Assembly: GCA_038134525.1 (NCBI GenBank)
Contig: JAYPVI010000011.1
Coordinates: 19,059-83,058 of the forward strand
Origin: GCA-002727735 sp038134525
GTDB taxonomy: Bacteria > Bacteroidota > Bacteroidia > Flavobacteriales_D > Parvicellaceae
DNA: 64,000 bases
Direction of reading: 5' to 3'
The notes under the pieces are model-generated. The model was not told where the DNA came from and ran no database searches. It was given only the letters and a program-made list of their open reading frames with translations. How positions within the stretch are numbered: position 1 is the first letter of the stretch; each line of letters begins with the position of its first letter. This document shows, piece after piece, positions 53,404 through 62,051 of the stretch. The translations under genes and the position numbers were made by a program.

Positions 53404-54894
53404 TTACTCTACTCCGTGCATTAGTTTTTTAATGGGTCTATTAAGGAGGAAAATAATAAATGCTATTCCAATAAGTACATAACCAATAGTTGAGAATATA
53501 TCAAGATATTGATTGAGCCCTTCTCCTATACTTAACGCTTCGTTTGAATCTCCATGGCCACCAGTTATAGCAGCTATTTTTCCTCCTACATAATTGGCAA
53601 TAGCAAAACTCAAAAACCAAGCACCCATAGCAGTACCAGCCATGCTTTTTGGAGAAAGTTTCGTAACCATGGATAATCCGATAGGTGATAAGAATAATTC
53701 ACCTGTAGTGTGCAACATGTAAAGGAATACTAGAGTTAATAGAGGAACTTGGAAAGATTCGTTTACAAATTGAAAACCAATCTTGGTTATTAGAAAACCT
53801 AAGGCTAATTGTACAATCCCAAAACAAAATTTTAAAGGAATACTAGGGTTTTTACCAATTTTAGATAGTTTAACCCACATTACGGAAAAAATGGATCCGA
53901 AAACGATGATGAAGAATGGGTTAAAGAACTGAGTCATGCTTGCCGGCATGGTCCATCCAAAAATCATACGATCTACGTTTCTATCCGCAAATAAAGTAAG
54001 TGATGTACCAGCTTGCTCAAAACACGCCCAAAATGAAATATTTATGATCATAAAAATGATTAGAGCAATCATTCTATCTTTCCAGATGCTGACCCCATTC
54101 TCCTTGTCTTCTTTAACTCCTGATCTGATTAGGGAGGCTGAAATGAAAATAAATAACCCAAGTAAAATGTAATCCATTAAATGATTTTGAAGTATGAGGA
54201 TGTAGCACAACGGGATTAAAAATAATGAACCTATGGTAATTAATTGTACAAAATTCAAAGGTCCAAGTGCCTTTTTCTTTCCTTCTTCTCTAATGTCTAC
54301 CCCTGGAGCAGAAGCATATTTATTTCTCCCAGACCAAAATATTAGTAAGCCTAATAGCATACCTACACCAGCTAATCCAAAACCATATTTGAATCCATAG
54401 GTCTCACCTATGTAAGCAACTACGGTAGTGGCTAATAATGCACCAATATTAATTCCAATGTAAAAAATCGTGAAACCAGAATCTCTTCTGGGGTCATTTT
54501 CTTCATATAATTTCCCAACAATAGTAGAAATATTTGCCTTGAAATATCCATTTCCTATGATGAGTGCACCCATTCCTATTAGTAAAAACTCTTGAGATTC
54601 ACCAAGGATTAAAAATTCACCAATTGCCATTAAGACAGCGCCTAGCATTACAGCATATCGATAACCCAAATATTTATCAGCCAATCTACCTCCTAAAATT
54701 GGGGCAGCATATACTAACCCAGTGTAGGCACCATAGATCAGAGAAGCTTCTTTATCCCCCATTAAAAGTGATTTTACTAAAAAAAGTGTTAATAATGTTC
54801 TCATTCCATAATAGCAAAATCTTTCCCACATTTCAGAGAAAAATAGGGTCATTAAGCCTTCGGGGTGATTTGATTTACCGATCAATGCATTCAT
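53404..54894 (-). CDS. POT-family proton-coupled oligopeptide transporter
   Basis: 496 residues, about 12-14 helices. The ExxER motif is FFSEMWERFCYYGMRTLL. FKANISTIVGKLY, FTIFYIGINIGALLAT and SFWACFEQAGTSLTLFADR are family signatures. It should import di- and tripeptides with protons. The end joins the FAD oxidase gene tail to tail. Confidence 0.94.
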   Translation of the reverse strand: MNALIGKSNHPEGLMTLFFSEMWERFCYYGMRTLLTLFLVKSLLMGDKEASLIYGAYTGLVYAAPILGGRLADKYLGYRYAVMLGAVLMAIGEFLILGESQEFLLIGMGALIIGNGYFKANISTIVGKLYEENDPRRDSGFTIFYIGINIGALLATTVVAYIGETYGFKYGFGLAGVGMLLGLLIFWSGRNKYASAPGVDIREEGKKKALGPLNFVQLITIGSLFLIPLCYILILQNHLMDYILLGLFIFISASLIRSGVKEDKENGVSIWKDRMIALIIFMIINISFWACFEQAGTSLTLFADRNVDRMIFGWTMPASMTQFFNPFFIIVFGSIFSVMWVKLSKIGKNPSIPLKFCFGIVQLALGFLITKIGFQFVNESFQVPLLTLVFLYMLHTTGELFLSPIGLSMVTKLSPKSMAGTAMGAWFLSFAIANYVGGKIAAITGGHGDSNEALSIGEGLNQYLDIFSTIGYVLIGIAFIIFLLNRPIKKLMHGVE

Positions 54895-54991
54895 TCTGTT
54901 AGTTTTTATTTGGGTGTTAAAATAAGATAAATTTTCTAAAATACTTTTGGTTGGGTTTGCGATATTATTAATAATAATTGAGGTGAAATAT

Positions 54992-54999
54992 TATTTTTG
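54992..54999 (+). promoter_or_regulatory. -7 box of the M1 peptidase gene
   Basis: TATTTTTG, 21 bases before the ATG at 55021; no -33 TTG at normal spacing. Confidence 0.45.
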
Positions 55000-55020
55000 T
55001 CAAGTTTACAATAATACATC

Positions 55021-56865
55021 ATGTTAAGACTATCCTTAAAGTTCTTTATTTTAACCTCATTTAGCGTTAATTTTTTATGTGCTATGAACGATTCTATTCA
55101 AATTAAAAATGCGGACAGCCATACATTATCAAATTATAACGATATAAGTATATCACATGTTCATTTGGATCTTTCTGTTGATTTTTTCAGAAAGGAATTA
55201 GCCGGTTGGGTAGAACTTTTTTTTCAAAAAAAAGTCAATACGAATACCTTAATTCTAGATACAAAATACCTGTTAATCGATAGGGTTGAAGACCAGAATA
55301 AAAACAAGCTTAATTTCAACTATTTGGAAACAGATGAATTACTTGGAACTCCATTGTTAGTACAATTAAATGATTCTAGTCATTCTATTAAGGTGTTTTA
55401 CAAAACCACTGCAAAATCCGAGGCTCTTGATTGGTTATCTGCAAATCAAACTGCCGGTAAAAACTTCCCATTTATGTATACACAAGGTCAATCTATATTT
55501 ACTCGATCGTGGATTCCTATTCAAGATACTCCTAGTATTCGAGTAACTTACACTGCCGATGTTACTGTTCCAGAAGGAATGCTAGCTGTTATGAGTGCCT
55601 CCAATCCTCAACAAACCAACTTATCAAATAGGTATCATTTTGAGATGAAACAATCTATTTCACCTTATTTGATAGCCCTTGCTGTAGGGGAATTAAGTTT
55701 TCAATCGATTGATGAAAGAACTGGAGTATACGCTGAGCCTTCAATGATTGAATCTTGCGCAAATGAATTAGCAGACATGGGGAAAATGGTAGATGAAGCG
55801 GAAAAGTTATATGGTCAATACGATTGGGATAGATATGACGTAATTGTTCTTCCTCCTAGCTTTCCATTTGGGGGAATGGAAAATCCAAGATTAACCTTTG
55901 CCACACCAACTATTATTGCAGGTGACCGAAGTTTAGTTTCTTTAATTGCACATGAGTTGGCTCATTCATGGAGTGGAAACTTGGTTACGAATGCTACATG
56001 GAACGACTTTTGGCTTAATGAGGGGTTTACAGTGTATTTTGAGCGAAGAATAATGGAAGCCCTCTATGGAAAAGATTACACAGATATGCTAGCATTGCTT
56101 GGTTTTCAAGATCTCAAAAGTGAATTATCTAGTTTGAATAAGGATATGCAAAAGTTAAAATTGAAATTAAATGGATTGCATCCAGATGATGCTATGTCAG
56201 ATATTGCTTATGAGAAGGGATATTTTTTTCTAAGAATGTTAGAAGAAAAAAAGGGAAGAGCTAAAATGGATTCCTTTTTGAAAAATTATTTCGATGATCA
56301 TAAATTCCAAACCATTACCACGGAGGAATTTCTTGCCTATTTAGATGAAAATTTATTAGAAGGAGAAGAAGACGGTCTTATGATAAACCAATGGGTTTAT
56401 CAATCTGGTCTGCCTGAAAATTGTCCAAAAGTATTATCTAGTCGATTCCTCCAAGCTGAGAAAGCAGTTGATCTATTTTTAAAAAAAGGAGTCGATAATA
56501 TAGTTGATGCAGCAGCTGATTGGTCAACACATGAATGGTTACATTTCATCAAACATCTTCCTGAAAATATAAACAAAAATCAGCTTGAGAAATTGGATGA
56601 AACATTCAACCTGTCTTCAAATGGGAATGCGGAAATTCTATGTGTTTGGTTTTTAATTTCTATAAAAGCCGATTATCGCCCTGCTTTTGATCCTATGAAA
56701 ACATTTTTAACAAAGATTGGTAGAAGAAAGTTTCTACAGCCTATTTATGAAGAGTTAGCTAAAAATCCAGTAAATAAAAAATGGGCTAAAGAGGTGTATG
56801 TAAAGGCTCGCGTTAATTACCATTACGTATCTTTCAATACTGTAGATGAAATTTTGAACGACTAA
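55021..56865 (+). CDS. M1-family metallopeptidase, leukotriene-A4-hydrolase-like aminopeptidase
   Basis: 614 residues, probable signal peptide (MLRLSLKFFILTSFSVNFL, cut near CAMND). Substrate-binding FPFGGMENPRLTF and zinc site HELAH (311-315) with E334 in WLNEGF are present, as in LTA4-hydrolase-like M1 enzymes, including the C-terminal helical armadillo-like region. Removes N-terminal residues from peptides, likely in the periplasm. Confidence 0.94.
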   Translation: MLRLSLKFFILTSFSVNFLCAMNDSIQIKNADSHTLSNYNDISISHVHLDLSVDFFRKELAGWVELFFQKKVNTNTLILDTKYLLIDRVEDQNKNKLNFNYLETDELLGTPLLVQLNDSSHSIKVFYKTTAKSEALDWLSANQTAGKNFPFMYTQGQSIFTRSWIPIQDTPSIRVTYTADVTVPEGMLAVMSASNPQQTNLSNRYHFEMKQSISPYLIALAVGELSFQSIDERTGVYAEPSMIESCANELADMGKMVDEAEKLYGQYDWDRYDVIVLPPSFPFGGMENPRLTFATPTIIAGDRSLVSLIAHELAHSWSGNLVTNATWNDFWLNEGFTVYFERRIMEALYGKDYTDMLALLGFQDLKSELSSLNKDMQKLKLKLNGLHPDDAMSDIAYEKGYFFLRMLEEKKGRAKMDSFLKNYFDDHKFQTITTEEFLAYLDENLLEGEEDGLMINQWVYQSGLPENCPKVLSSRFLQAEKAVDLFLKKGVDNIVDAAADWSTHEWLHFIKHLPENINKNQLEKLDETFNLSSNGNAEILCVWFLISIKADYRPAFDPMKTFLTKIGRRKFLQPIYEELAKNPVNKKWAKEVYVKARVNYHYVSFNTVDEILND

Positions 56866-57314
56866 AATTGTTTCATTTTTCTGTCCATTTCCCGTTTTGC
56901 GTCTTTGGATTTCAAATCTTCTCGCTTATCATGTATTTTCTTCCCTTTAGCTAGCGCAATATTTACTTTGCACCAACCTTTTGAGCTTATAAATAGTTTA
57001 GTCGGTACTACGGTTAATCCATTGTTTTTTAGTTTTTTCTGAATTTTGGATAACTCTGTTTTTTGAAGTAACAACTTTCGATCTCTCTTGTCTTCATGAT
57101 TGTAATGCGTACCGTTTTCATAGGGACCTATGTACATATTTCTTATAAAAAGTTCATTCTTAACCATGACAGCATAAGCTTCAGCAATACTGGCTTTGTT
57201 GTTTCTAATGGATTTAATTTCTGTTCCTTTAAGTTGAATACCTGCAGTATAAACTTCAATGAATTCAAATTCAAATTTTGCCTTTTTATTTTTTATGTCA
57301 ACAGATGAACTCAT
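56862..57314 (-). CDS. smpB: tmRNA-binding protein SmpB
   Basis: 150 residues, normal for SmpB. NKKAKFEFEFIEVYTAGIQLKGTEIKSIR, FIRNMYIGPYENGTHYNHE, RDRKLLLQK and the C-terminal basic KDAKREMDRKMKQ tail. Rescues stalled ribosomes with tmRNA (not seen in this window). TACTTTTG (57327-57320) lies five bases before its ATG. Its end overlaps the M1 peptidase gene by four bases. Confidence 0.97.
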   Translation of the reverse strand: MSSSVDIKNKKAKFEFEFIEVYTAGIQLKGTEIKSIRNNKASIAEAYAVMVKNELFIRNMYIGPYENGTHYNHEDKRDRKLLLQKTELSKIQKKLKNNGLTVVPTKLFISSKGWCKVNIALAKGKKIHDKREDLKSKDAKREMDRKMKQF

Positions 57315-57413
57315 CTAAACAAAAGTAATTGATATTAAATTAAACCATTTATTTGTTAACTATAATATTGAAATAGAACACGACTTTTAGGAATTTTAGT
57401 TAAATTTATAATT

Positions 57414-58388
57414 ATGAAAAATATAATTTTAACATTTTTGGTATTTTATTCTTTTGTTAATATTTCCGCTCAAAAAGAAGTAGTATTGAGAATAAGTCAT
57501 GCTCTCAATGGTAATTCTTTCAAATACAACGAACACTTTGATATTAACGGAAACACTAATTATTTTACAAGGCTTCAATATTATCTTTCAGGAATTAAGG
57601 TTTATCATGATGGTGGTCAATTAACTCCTTTGAATAATGTTTATGTTTTAGCTAGTGGACATATTACCAATTACCCATTAGGAAGTTTTCCCTTTAATCA
57701 GATTGAGTCTATCAGCTTTGATGTTGGAGTTGACCAAACAGCTAATAGTGGAAATACTGTTAATTACCCTTCTCAGCACCCTTTGGGTCCACAAAGTCCT
57801 CCAATGGACTGGGGTTGGCCTTCAGGTTACTTTTTCGTTGTTTCAAACGGTTATACGGACACAAATAATGATGGCACACCAGATACTCAATTTCAACTCA
57901 ATGCACTTGGTGATCAAATGCTGACATCAATTGACCCAATTCCAATATCATTTTCATCATCAAACGATACCATCTTCATAGATTTAATTGCAAATGCTGA
58001 CAAATTTCTATACGGACTTAGTCTTGATGCTGTAGGTGTAGATCATAGTAGTAGTGCTAATAATCTCACAATGTGTAATAATGCATTAAACATGAATGTT
58101 TTTGAAGCAGGTTTCATTAACACATCAGTTCGCGAAAATGAAACTAAAAACTTTTTACATATTGATTATACCTTAGCATTTGCTCCAACTTTTAACTATC
58201 ATTTCAGTAGTTCTTCTAAAGTAACAATTGATATATATAATATTGATGGTAAGCATATTTTACAAGAACCCAACTTATCTCATGAAGGCTCATACTTTCC
58301 ATTAAAAGAATTTTCCTCTGGAATTTACATTATAAGCTTAAATAATGGTAAAGAAAAAATCACTAAAAAGTTTACCATTACACAGTAA
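57414..58388 (+). CDS. MbnP-like copper-binding protein with type IX secretion tail
   Basis: 324 residues. Signal peptide (MKNIILTFLVFYSFVNISAQ). The MbnP-type body shows VVLRISHALNG, YYLSGIKVYHDGG, SISFDVGVDQTAN and the tryptophan motif PPMDWGWPSGYFF. In known MbnP proteins a tryptophan in this region is oxidised to kynurenine by MbnH to make a copper site. The C-terminal 75 residues (IYNIDGKHILQE, FSSGIYIISLNNGKEK, ITKKFTITQ) form a type IX secretion sorting domain, so it should be exported across the outer membrane. The next gene, an MbnH-like dihaem enzyme, overlaps it by 44 bases. Confidence 0.85.
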   Translation: MKNIILTFLVFYSFVNISAQKEVVLRISHALNGNSFKYNEHFDINGNTNYFTRLQYYLSGIKVYHDGGQLTPLNNVYVLASGHITNYPLGSFPFNQIESISFDVGVDQTANSGNTVNYPSQHPLGPQSPPMDWGWPSGYFFVVSNGYTDTNNDGTPDTQFQLNALGDQMLTSIDPIPISFSSSNDTIFIDLIANADKFLYGLSLDAVGVDHSSSANNLTMCNNALNMNVFEAGFINTSVRENETKNFLHIDYTLAFAPTFNYHFSSSSKVTIDIYNIDGKHILQEPNLSHEGSYFPLKEFSSGIYIISLNNGKEKITKKFTITQ

Positions 58389-59355
58389 ATTAACATTTCT
58401 TTTAGGGCTGTTATTTTTTACCTTAACATCTACTGGCGAAAAAATCAAATTGATTGAAACCCCTTTAGGATTTCCAGAAATTAATGTACCTAATGATAAT
58501 CCTATAACCAAAGCAAAAATTGATTTAGGAGAGAAATTATTTTTTGAAAAGTTACTTTCTAGAGATTCATCAATTTCTTGTGCTTCATGTCACAATCCTT
58601 CATATGCATTTACCGATGGACTAAAAAAAGCCAGGGGTATTAAAGGTAGAGAAGTAACTCGTAATACGCCTACGTTAACTAACATAGGTTATAATACTTC
58701 TTTTTTAAGAGACGGAGTTAATCCTTCATTGGAAGCGCAGGTCATTGTCCCAATTCATGAAAAAAATGAATTTGACTTTCACATCCTACTAGCAGCTGAG
58801 CGACTAAAGAAGAAGAAAGAATATGTTGATTTATCATTAGTAGCATTTGGAGAAATACCTAATCCTAAAGTGATTTCCAATGCAATTGCATCATTTGAAA
58901 GGACTCTGATTAGTGGAAACTCAAGGTATGACCAATTTACATTTCAAAAAGATTCTTCTGCTTTATCTATAAATGAACTTAGAGGCATGCATCTATTTAA
59001 TAAGCACAATTGTGTTTCTTGTCATACTGGTTTTAATTTCACCAACGGAGAAGTGGTGAATAATGGCCTTTACGAAAACTACGAGGATATTGGAAAAATG
59101 AGGGTGACTCTTGATCCTAGCGATAAAGGAGCCTTCAAAGTACCTACCCTTAGGAATGTGGCCTTAACTGCACCATACATGCATGATGGAAGTTTGAAGT
59201 CGTTAGAAGAAGTCATTGACCATTACAGTATGGGAGGAAAAAATAGCCCCAATAAAGACAAAAGAATAAAAGGGTTTAGTTTATCAGAAAATGAAAAGCA
59301 AGATCTCGTAGCTTTTTTAAAATGCCTAACGGATAGTTCTTTTATAGCTCGTTAA
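58345..59355 (+). CDS. MbnH-like dihaem cytochrome c peroxidase/MauG-family enzyme
   Basis: 336 residues. An N-terminal signal anchor (KLTFLLGLLFFTLTSTG) is followed by two haem c sites, CASCHNPSYAF and CVSCHTGFNF, and the MauG/CCP motifs FTDGLKKARGIKGREVTRNTPTL-like and PTLRNVALTAPYMHDG. In the MbnP/MbnH pair this type oxidises a tryptophan of its partner; here the partner is encoded just upstream in an overlapping frame, which supports that pairing. A plain cytochrome c peroxidase is the alternative. Confidence 0.88.
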   Translation: MVKKKSLKSLPLHSKLTFLLGLLFFTLTSTGEKIKLIETPLGFPEINVPNDNPITKAKIDLGEKLFFEKLLSRDSSISCASCHNPSYAFTDGLKKARGIKGREVTRNTPTLTNIGYNTSFLRDGVNPSLEAQVIVPIHEKNEFDFHILLAAERLKKKKEYVDLSLVAFGEIPNPKVISNAIASFERTLISGNSRYDQFTFQKDSSALSINELRGMHLFNKHNCVSCHTGFNFTNGEVVNNGLYENYEDIGKMRVTLDPSDKGAFKVPTLRNVALTAPYMHDGSLKSLEEVIDHYSMGGKNSPNKDKRIKGFSLSENEKQDLVAFLKCLTDSSFIAR

Positions 59356-59896
59356 CAAGTATTTTTTTGGTTGAGTTATCACTAAAAACAACAATAAAAA
59401 TTTGATTGGGCTTTAACTCATTCACTATTTTTCCTTCTAGGTTGTAAATCGTACTGATTTCAGTTCGATTGGTGTTAATCCAGTCATTTAAAATACCCAC
59501 ACTTCCAGCTACTACATGCCATGTTACTAGCTCTGTTGTTGTTCCATTGGTAATTTCCATGGTCCAGAATCCTTCTCCAGGTGTATTGTTCGGATAAATG
59601 TGGCCGTTTAAGTAATAGCTCTGTCCATTTGTTATACTAAGTGTGCCGTTAGTTGTTCCAATTGGATAGCAATTAGGAAAACAATTAGAATATTCCCAAC
59701 TTGAAGGCATGGAGTCAGCTACAATAGACCAAGTTAGTGTTTCAGTAGATAAGGCGTCTAAATAGGTATTGTCATTAAAATCTTGAACATTGGGCGAACC
59801 ATTTAACATTATTGAGTTGGACTGCACTGTAAAGCTCTGTGCCCAATTATTCAAGCTGAAAATGGTAAATAATAAAGAGGTAAGGATTAGTTTCAT
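59342..59896 (-). CDS. Exported protein with type IX secretion-like tail
   Basis: 184 residues with signal peptide (MKLILTSLLFTIFSLNNWAQ). The body is beta-rich with two cysteines in NCFPNCYP. The last ~45 residues (ISTIYNLEGKIVNELKPNQI, VVFSDNSTKKILVNEL) resemble a T9SS sorting domain. Family unknown. Converges on the dihaem gene, with a 14-base overlap. Confidence 0.72.
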   Translation of the reverse strand: MKLILTSLLFTIFSLNNWAQSFTVQSNSIMLNGSPNVQDFNDNTYLDALSTETLTWSIVADSMPSSWEYSNCFPNCYPIGTTNGTLSITNGQSYYLNGHIYPNNTPGEGFWTMEITNGTTTELVTWHVVAGSVGILNDWINTNRTEISTIYNLEGKIVNELKPNQIFIVVFSDNSTKKILVNEL

Positions 59897-59938
59897 ACTT
59901 TAAAATTACAAATTTTTTTACTTATATTTTCTCTTTGT

Positions 59939-60655
59939 TTATGAAAAGTCAAAAACCAAAGAAAAGATCGCCATCGAAATCATGGTGAAATTTTCAATTA
60001 TAGTAACGGTGGACATGGGTAAATTAAACACAGTTCCCAGACAAGCACATTGAATTTGCTTTTTACTTAAAACAGCTTGAACTACCCCTATAGTGCTGGC
60101 AGTTAAAATTAGAATACAGATGGTATTAGTTATGGCTGACTGTAATGCCAACAGATAAGCTACTCCAAGACCCAGTTCAATAAAGGGATAGATTTTGCCA
60201 TATCCTTTCCACCTTTTTGCAATAATGTCATATGTAGCGAAGCTGTTTGAAAAGCCATTTAAATCTAAAAATTTAAAAAATGAAAATGTTATGAAAAATC
60301 CTCCCATAAAATTGGTCATCCAGTTCATCAAATGAAAAGAGGTTTTGTAGCTCGCAAGTAAACTAATGAGCAAAATAAAACTGATAACTAATAGAAGAGG
60401 TTTGTAGGTGCTTAGTTTAATTTCTTTGGAATTGATTTGGTCTTGAAATTCTAGAATTTCATATTCTCCAACATTTTTAAGAAGTGATTTTATTTCTTGA
60501 AGTTGCAATAAATCGGTCATATTCAGCTTTACTCTTGACTTTTCTAAATTCACATCAGCTTCAACAATTTTATGGTGACTTAGTAATACTTTTTCTACTT
60601 TACTAACACATCCCATACAGTGCATTCCGATAATTTGATACGTTTTATTGATCAT
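59939..60655 (-). CDS. Heavy-metal-binding HMA domain fused to MauE/DoxX-like membrane domain
   Basis: 238 residues. The HMA domain (1-70) has the metal site MHCMGC (C13, C16), then four to five membrane helices in the MauE/DoxX-like order (FMGGFFITFSFFKFLDLNGF, KIYPFIELGLGVAYLLAL) and a late cysteine motif IQCACLGT. MauE-type proteins take part in maturation of periplasmic disulphide or cofactor proteins. Nearness to the MbnP/MbnH pair makes copper handling likely, an inference. Overlaps nth by four bases. Confidence 0.82.
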   Translation of the reverse strand: MINKTYQIIGMHCMGCVSKVEKVLLSHHKIVEADVNLEKSRVKLNMTDLLQLQEIKSLLKNVGEYEILEFQDQINSKEIKLSTYKPLLLVISFILLISLLASYKTSFHLMNWMTNFMGGFFITFSFFKFLDLNGFSNSFATYDIIAKRWKGYGKIYPFIELGLGVAYLLALQSAITNTICILILTASTIGVVQAVLSKKQIQCACLGTVFNLPMSTVTIIENFTMISMAIFSLVFDFS

Positions 60656-61302
60656 TTTTGGTAAGATTTAATGACACTTCTTCTTCCTATTTTCATGGTA
60701 ATAAAATCTACATCTTTTCTAACTCCTCTAGCCGGAGAGTATTCTCTTCCATAAAATATAATTTGAAGATGAAGCTTGTTCCATAAGTTTTTAGGAAATA
60801 ATCGCTTTGCATCTTTCTCAGTTTGCACTACATTTTTTCCATTGCTAAAACCCCACCTGTACATAAGCCGGTGAATATGGGTGTCAACTGGAAATGCTGG
60901 CACGCCAAAGGCTTGACTCATGACAACCGATGCTGTTTTATGTCCAACACCGGGAAGGGTTTCTAGTGCATCTAATTCTGCTGGCACATGGCCTTCATAT
61001 TGATTAATCAATATTTTAGAAAGGTTGTAGATAGCTTGAGACTTTCTTGGTGATAAACCGCAAGGTCTGATGATGCTTTTTATTTGCTCTACGTCTAATT
61101 TCACCATGTTAAATGGATTATCCGCTTTTTCAAATAGCAAAGGAGTAATTTTATTTACACGTTCGTCTGTGCATTGTGCAGATAATAAAACGGCAATGAG
61201 TAAGGTGTAGGGATCTTTGTGGTTAAGTGGAACTGGAGTTTCAGGATATAGCTTATTTAATTGATGAATTACATATTCTACCTTTTCCTTTTTTGTTATC
61301 AT
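60652..61302 (-). CDS. nth: Endonuclease III, without iron-sulphur cluster ligands
   Basis: 216 residues. Helix-hairpin-helix LETLPGVGHKTASVV with catalytic lysine K (GHKTA) and aspartate (VDTHIHRLM) are intact, as is LLSAQCTDERV. The C-terminal C-x6-C-x2-C-x5-C motif of classical EndoIII is absent: GREYSPARGVRKDVDFITMK has no cysteine. The enzyme should still remove oxidised pyrimidines; loss of the cluster may be lineage-typical. Translation is coupled to batE upstream by a four-base overlap. Confidence 0.93.
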   Translation of the reverse strand: MITKKEKVEYVIHQLNKLYPETPVPLNHKDPYTLLIAVLLSAQCTDERVNKITPLLFEKADNPFNMVKLDVEQIKSIIRPCGLSPRKSQAIYNLSKILINQYEGHVPAELDALETLPGVGHKTASVVMSQAFGVPAFPVDTHIHRLMYRWGFSNGKNVVQTEKDAKRLFPKNLWNKLHLQIIFYGREYSPARGVRKDVDFITMKIGRRSVIKSYQK

Positions 61303-62051
61303 ATTCGTTCTAATGCATTCGTTTTTATCCAGCCTTTCTTATCATTAAATGAAATTTCAATCCAATCGTTAATTTCAGCTGTTACCTTAGCTTTCGAACC
61401 CTCGTGTAATAGAAAAGCAGTGGATGCATTTTCAGAAGGTTCTGTTCTAACTTTTATGGAATTTTTGATCACAATCCCATACTTGGTTTCATTCACTTTA
61501 GACTTACTTATTGAAGATAGGATTAACGTAACTCCAAATAAAATAAGAACTATAATTGCAGAATAAAAGTTGATTTTCTTCCATTTTGAATCTATACTCA
61601 ATCTAAAGAAAGCAAATAAAATGCAAACTAGTGTCAGTAGGATAATAGATGAATAAGCCCAATAATTTGGTGATTTCCCCAAAAAACTAAATATTAATTC
61701 ATTTAGTAAAACAGACTTCTTAATGGGGTTCTTATCCTTAATTAATTTATTGCAGAATTGCAAGTTATAAGTTAAGTCAGGATCTCCTGGTGCTAGTTTA
61801 ATCCCTTTTTCATAATATAAAATGGCTTGAGGTAAACTATCTAATTTGAAAAATGTATTACCTAGATTGAGAAATAATTCTTTGCTGATCATTCTAGATT
61901 GTAGTACCGTTTTATACGCTGTTAATGCGCTATCAAATTCTTGTGAAGCATAAAATGAATTCCCTTTTTCAAATTGGTGATATGCATCTTCATTACCCTT
62001 ACCCACATAAGAAATAAGTATCAAGAAAATTAAAAAATTCCTTTTAAGCAT
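61299..62051 (-). CDS. batE: Aerotolerance protein BatE
   Basis: 250 residues with signal peptide (LKRNFLIFLILISYVGKG), TPR repeats (DAYHQFEKGNSFYASQEFD, LFLNLGNTFFKLDSLPQAI, YYEKGIKLAPGD), two membrane helices and a C-terminal SH3-like domain (VRTEPSENASTAFLLHEGS). This is the BatE layout. It overlaps batD by eight bases and nth by four. Confidence 0.9.
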   Translation of the reverse strand: MLKRNFLIFLILISYVGKGNEDAYHQFEKGNSFYASQEFDSALTAYKTVLQSRMISKELFLNLGNTFFKLDSLPQAILYYEKGIKLAPGDPDLTYNLQFCNKLIKDKNPIKKSVLLNELIFSFLGKSPNYWAYSSIILLTLVCILFAFFRLSIDSKWKKINFYSAIIVLILFGVTLILSSISKSKVNETKYGIVIKNSIKVRTEPSENASTAFLLHEGSKAKVTAEINDWIEISFNDKKGWIKTNALERI

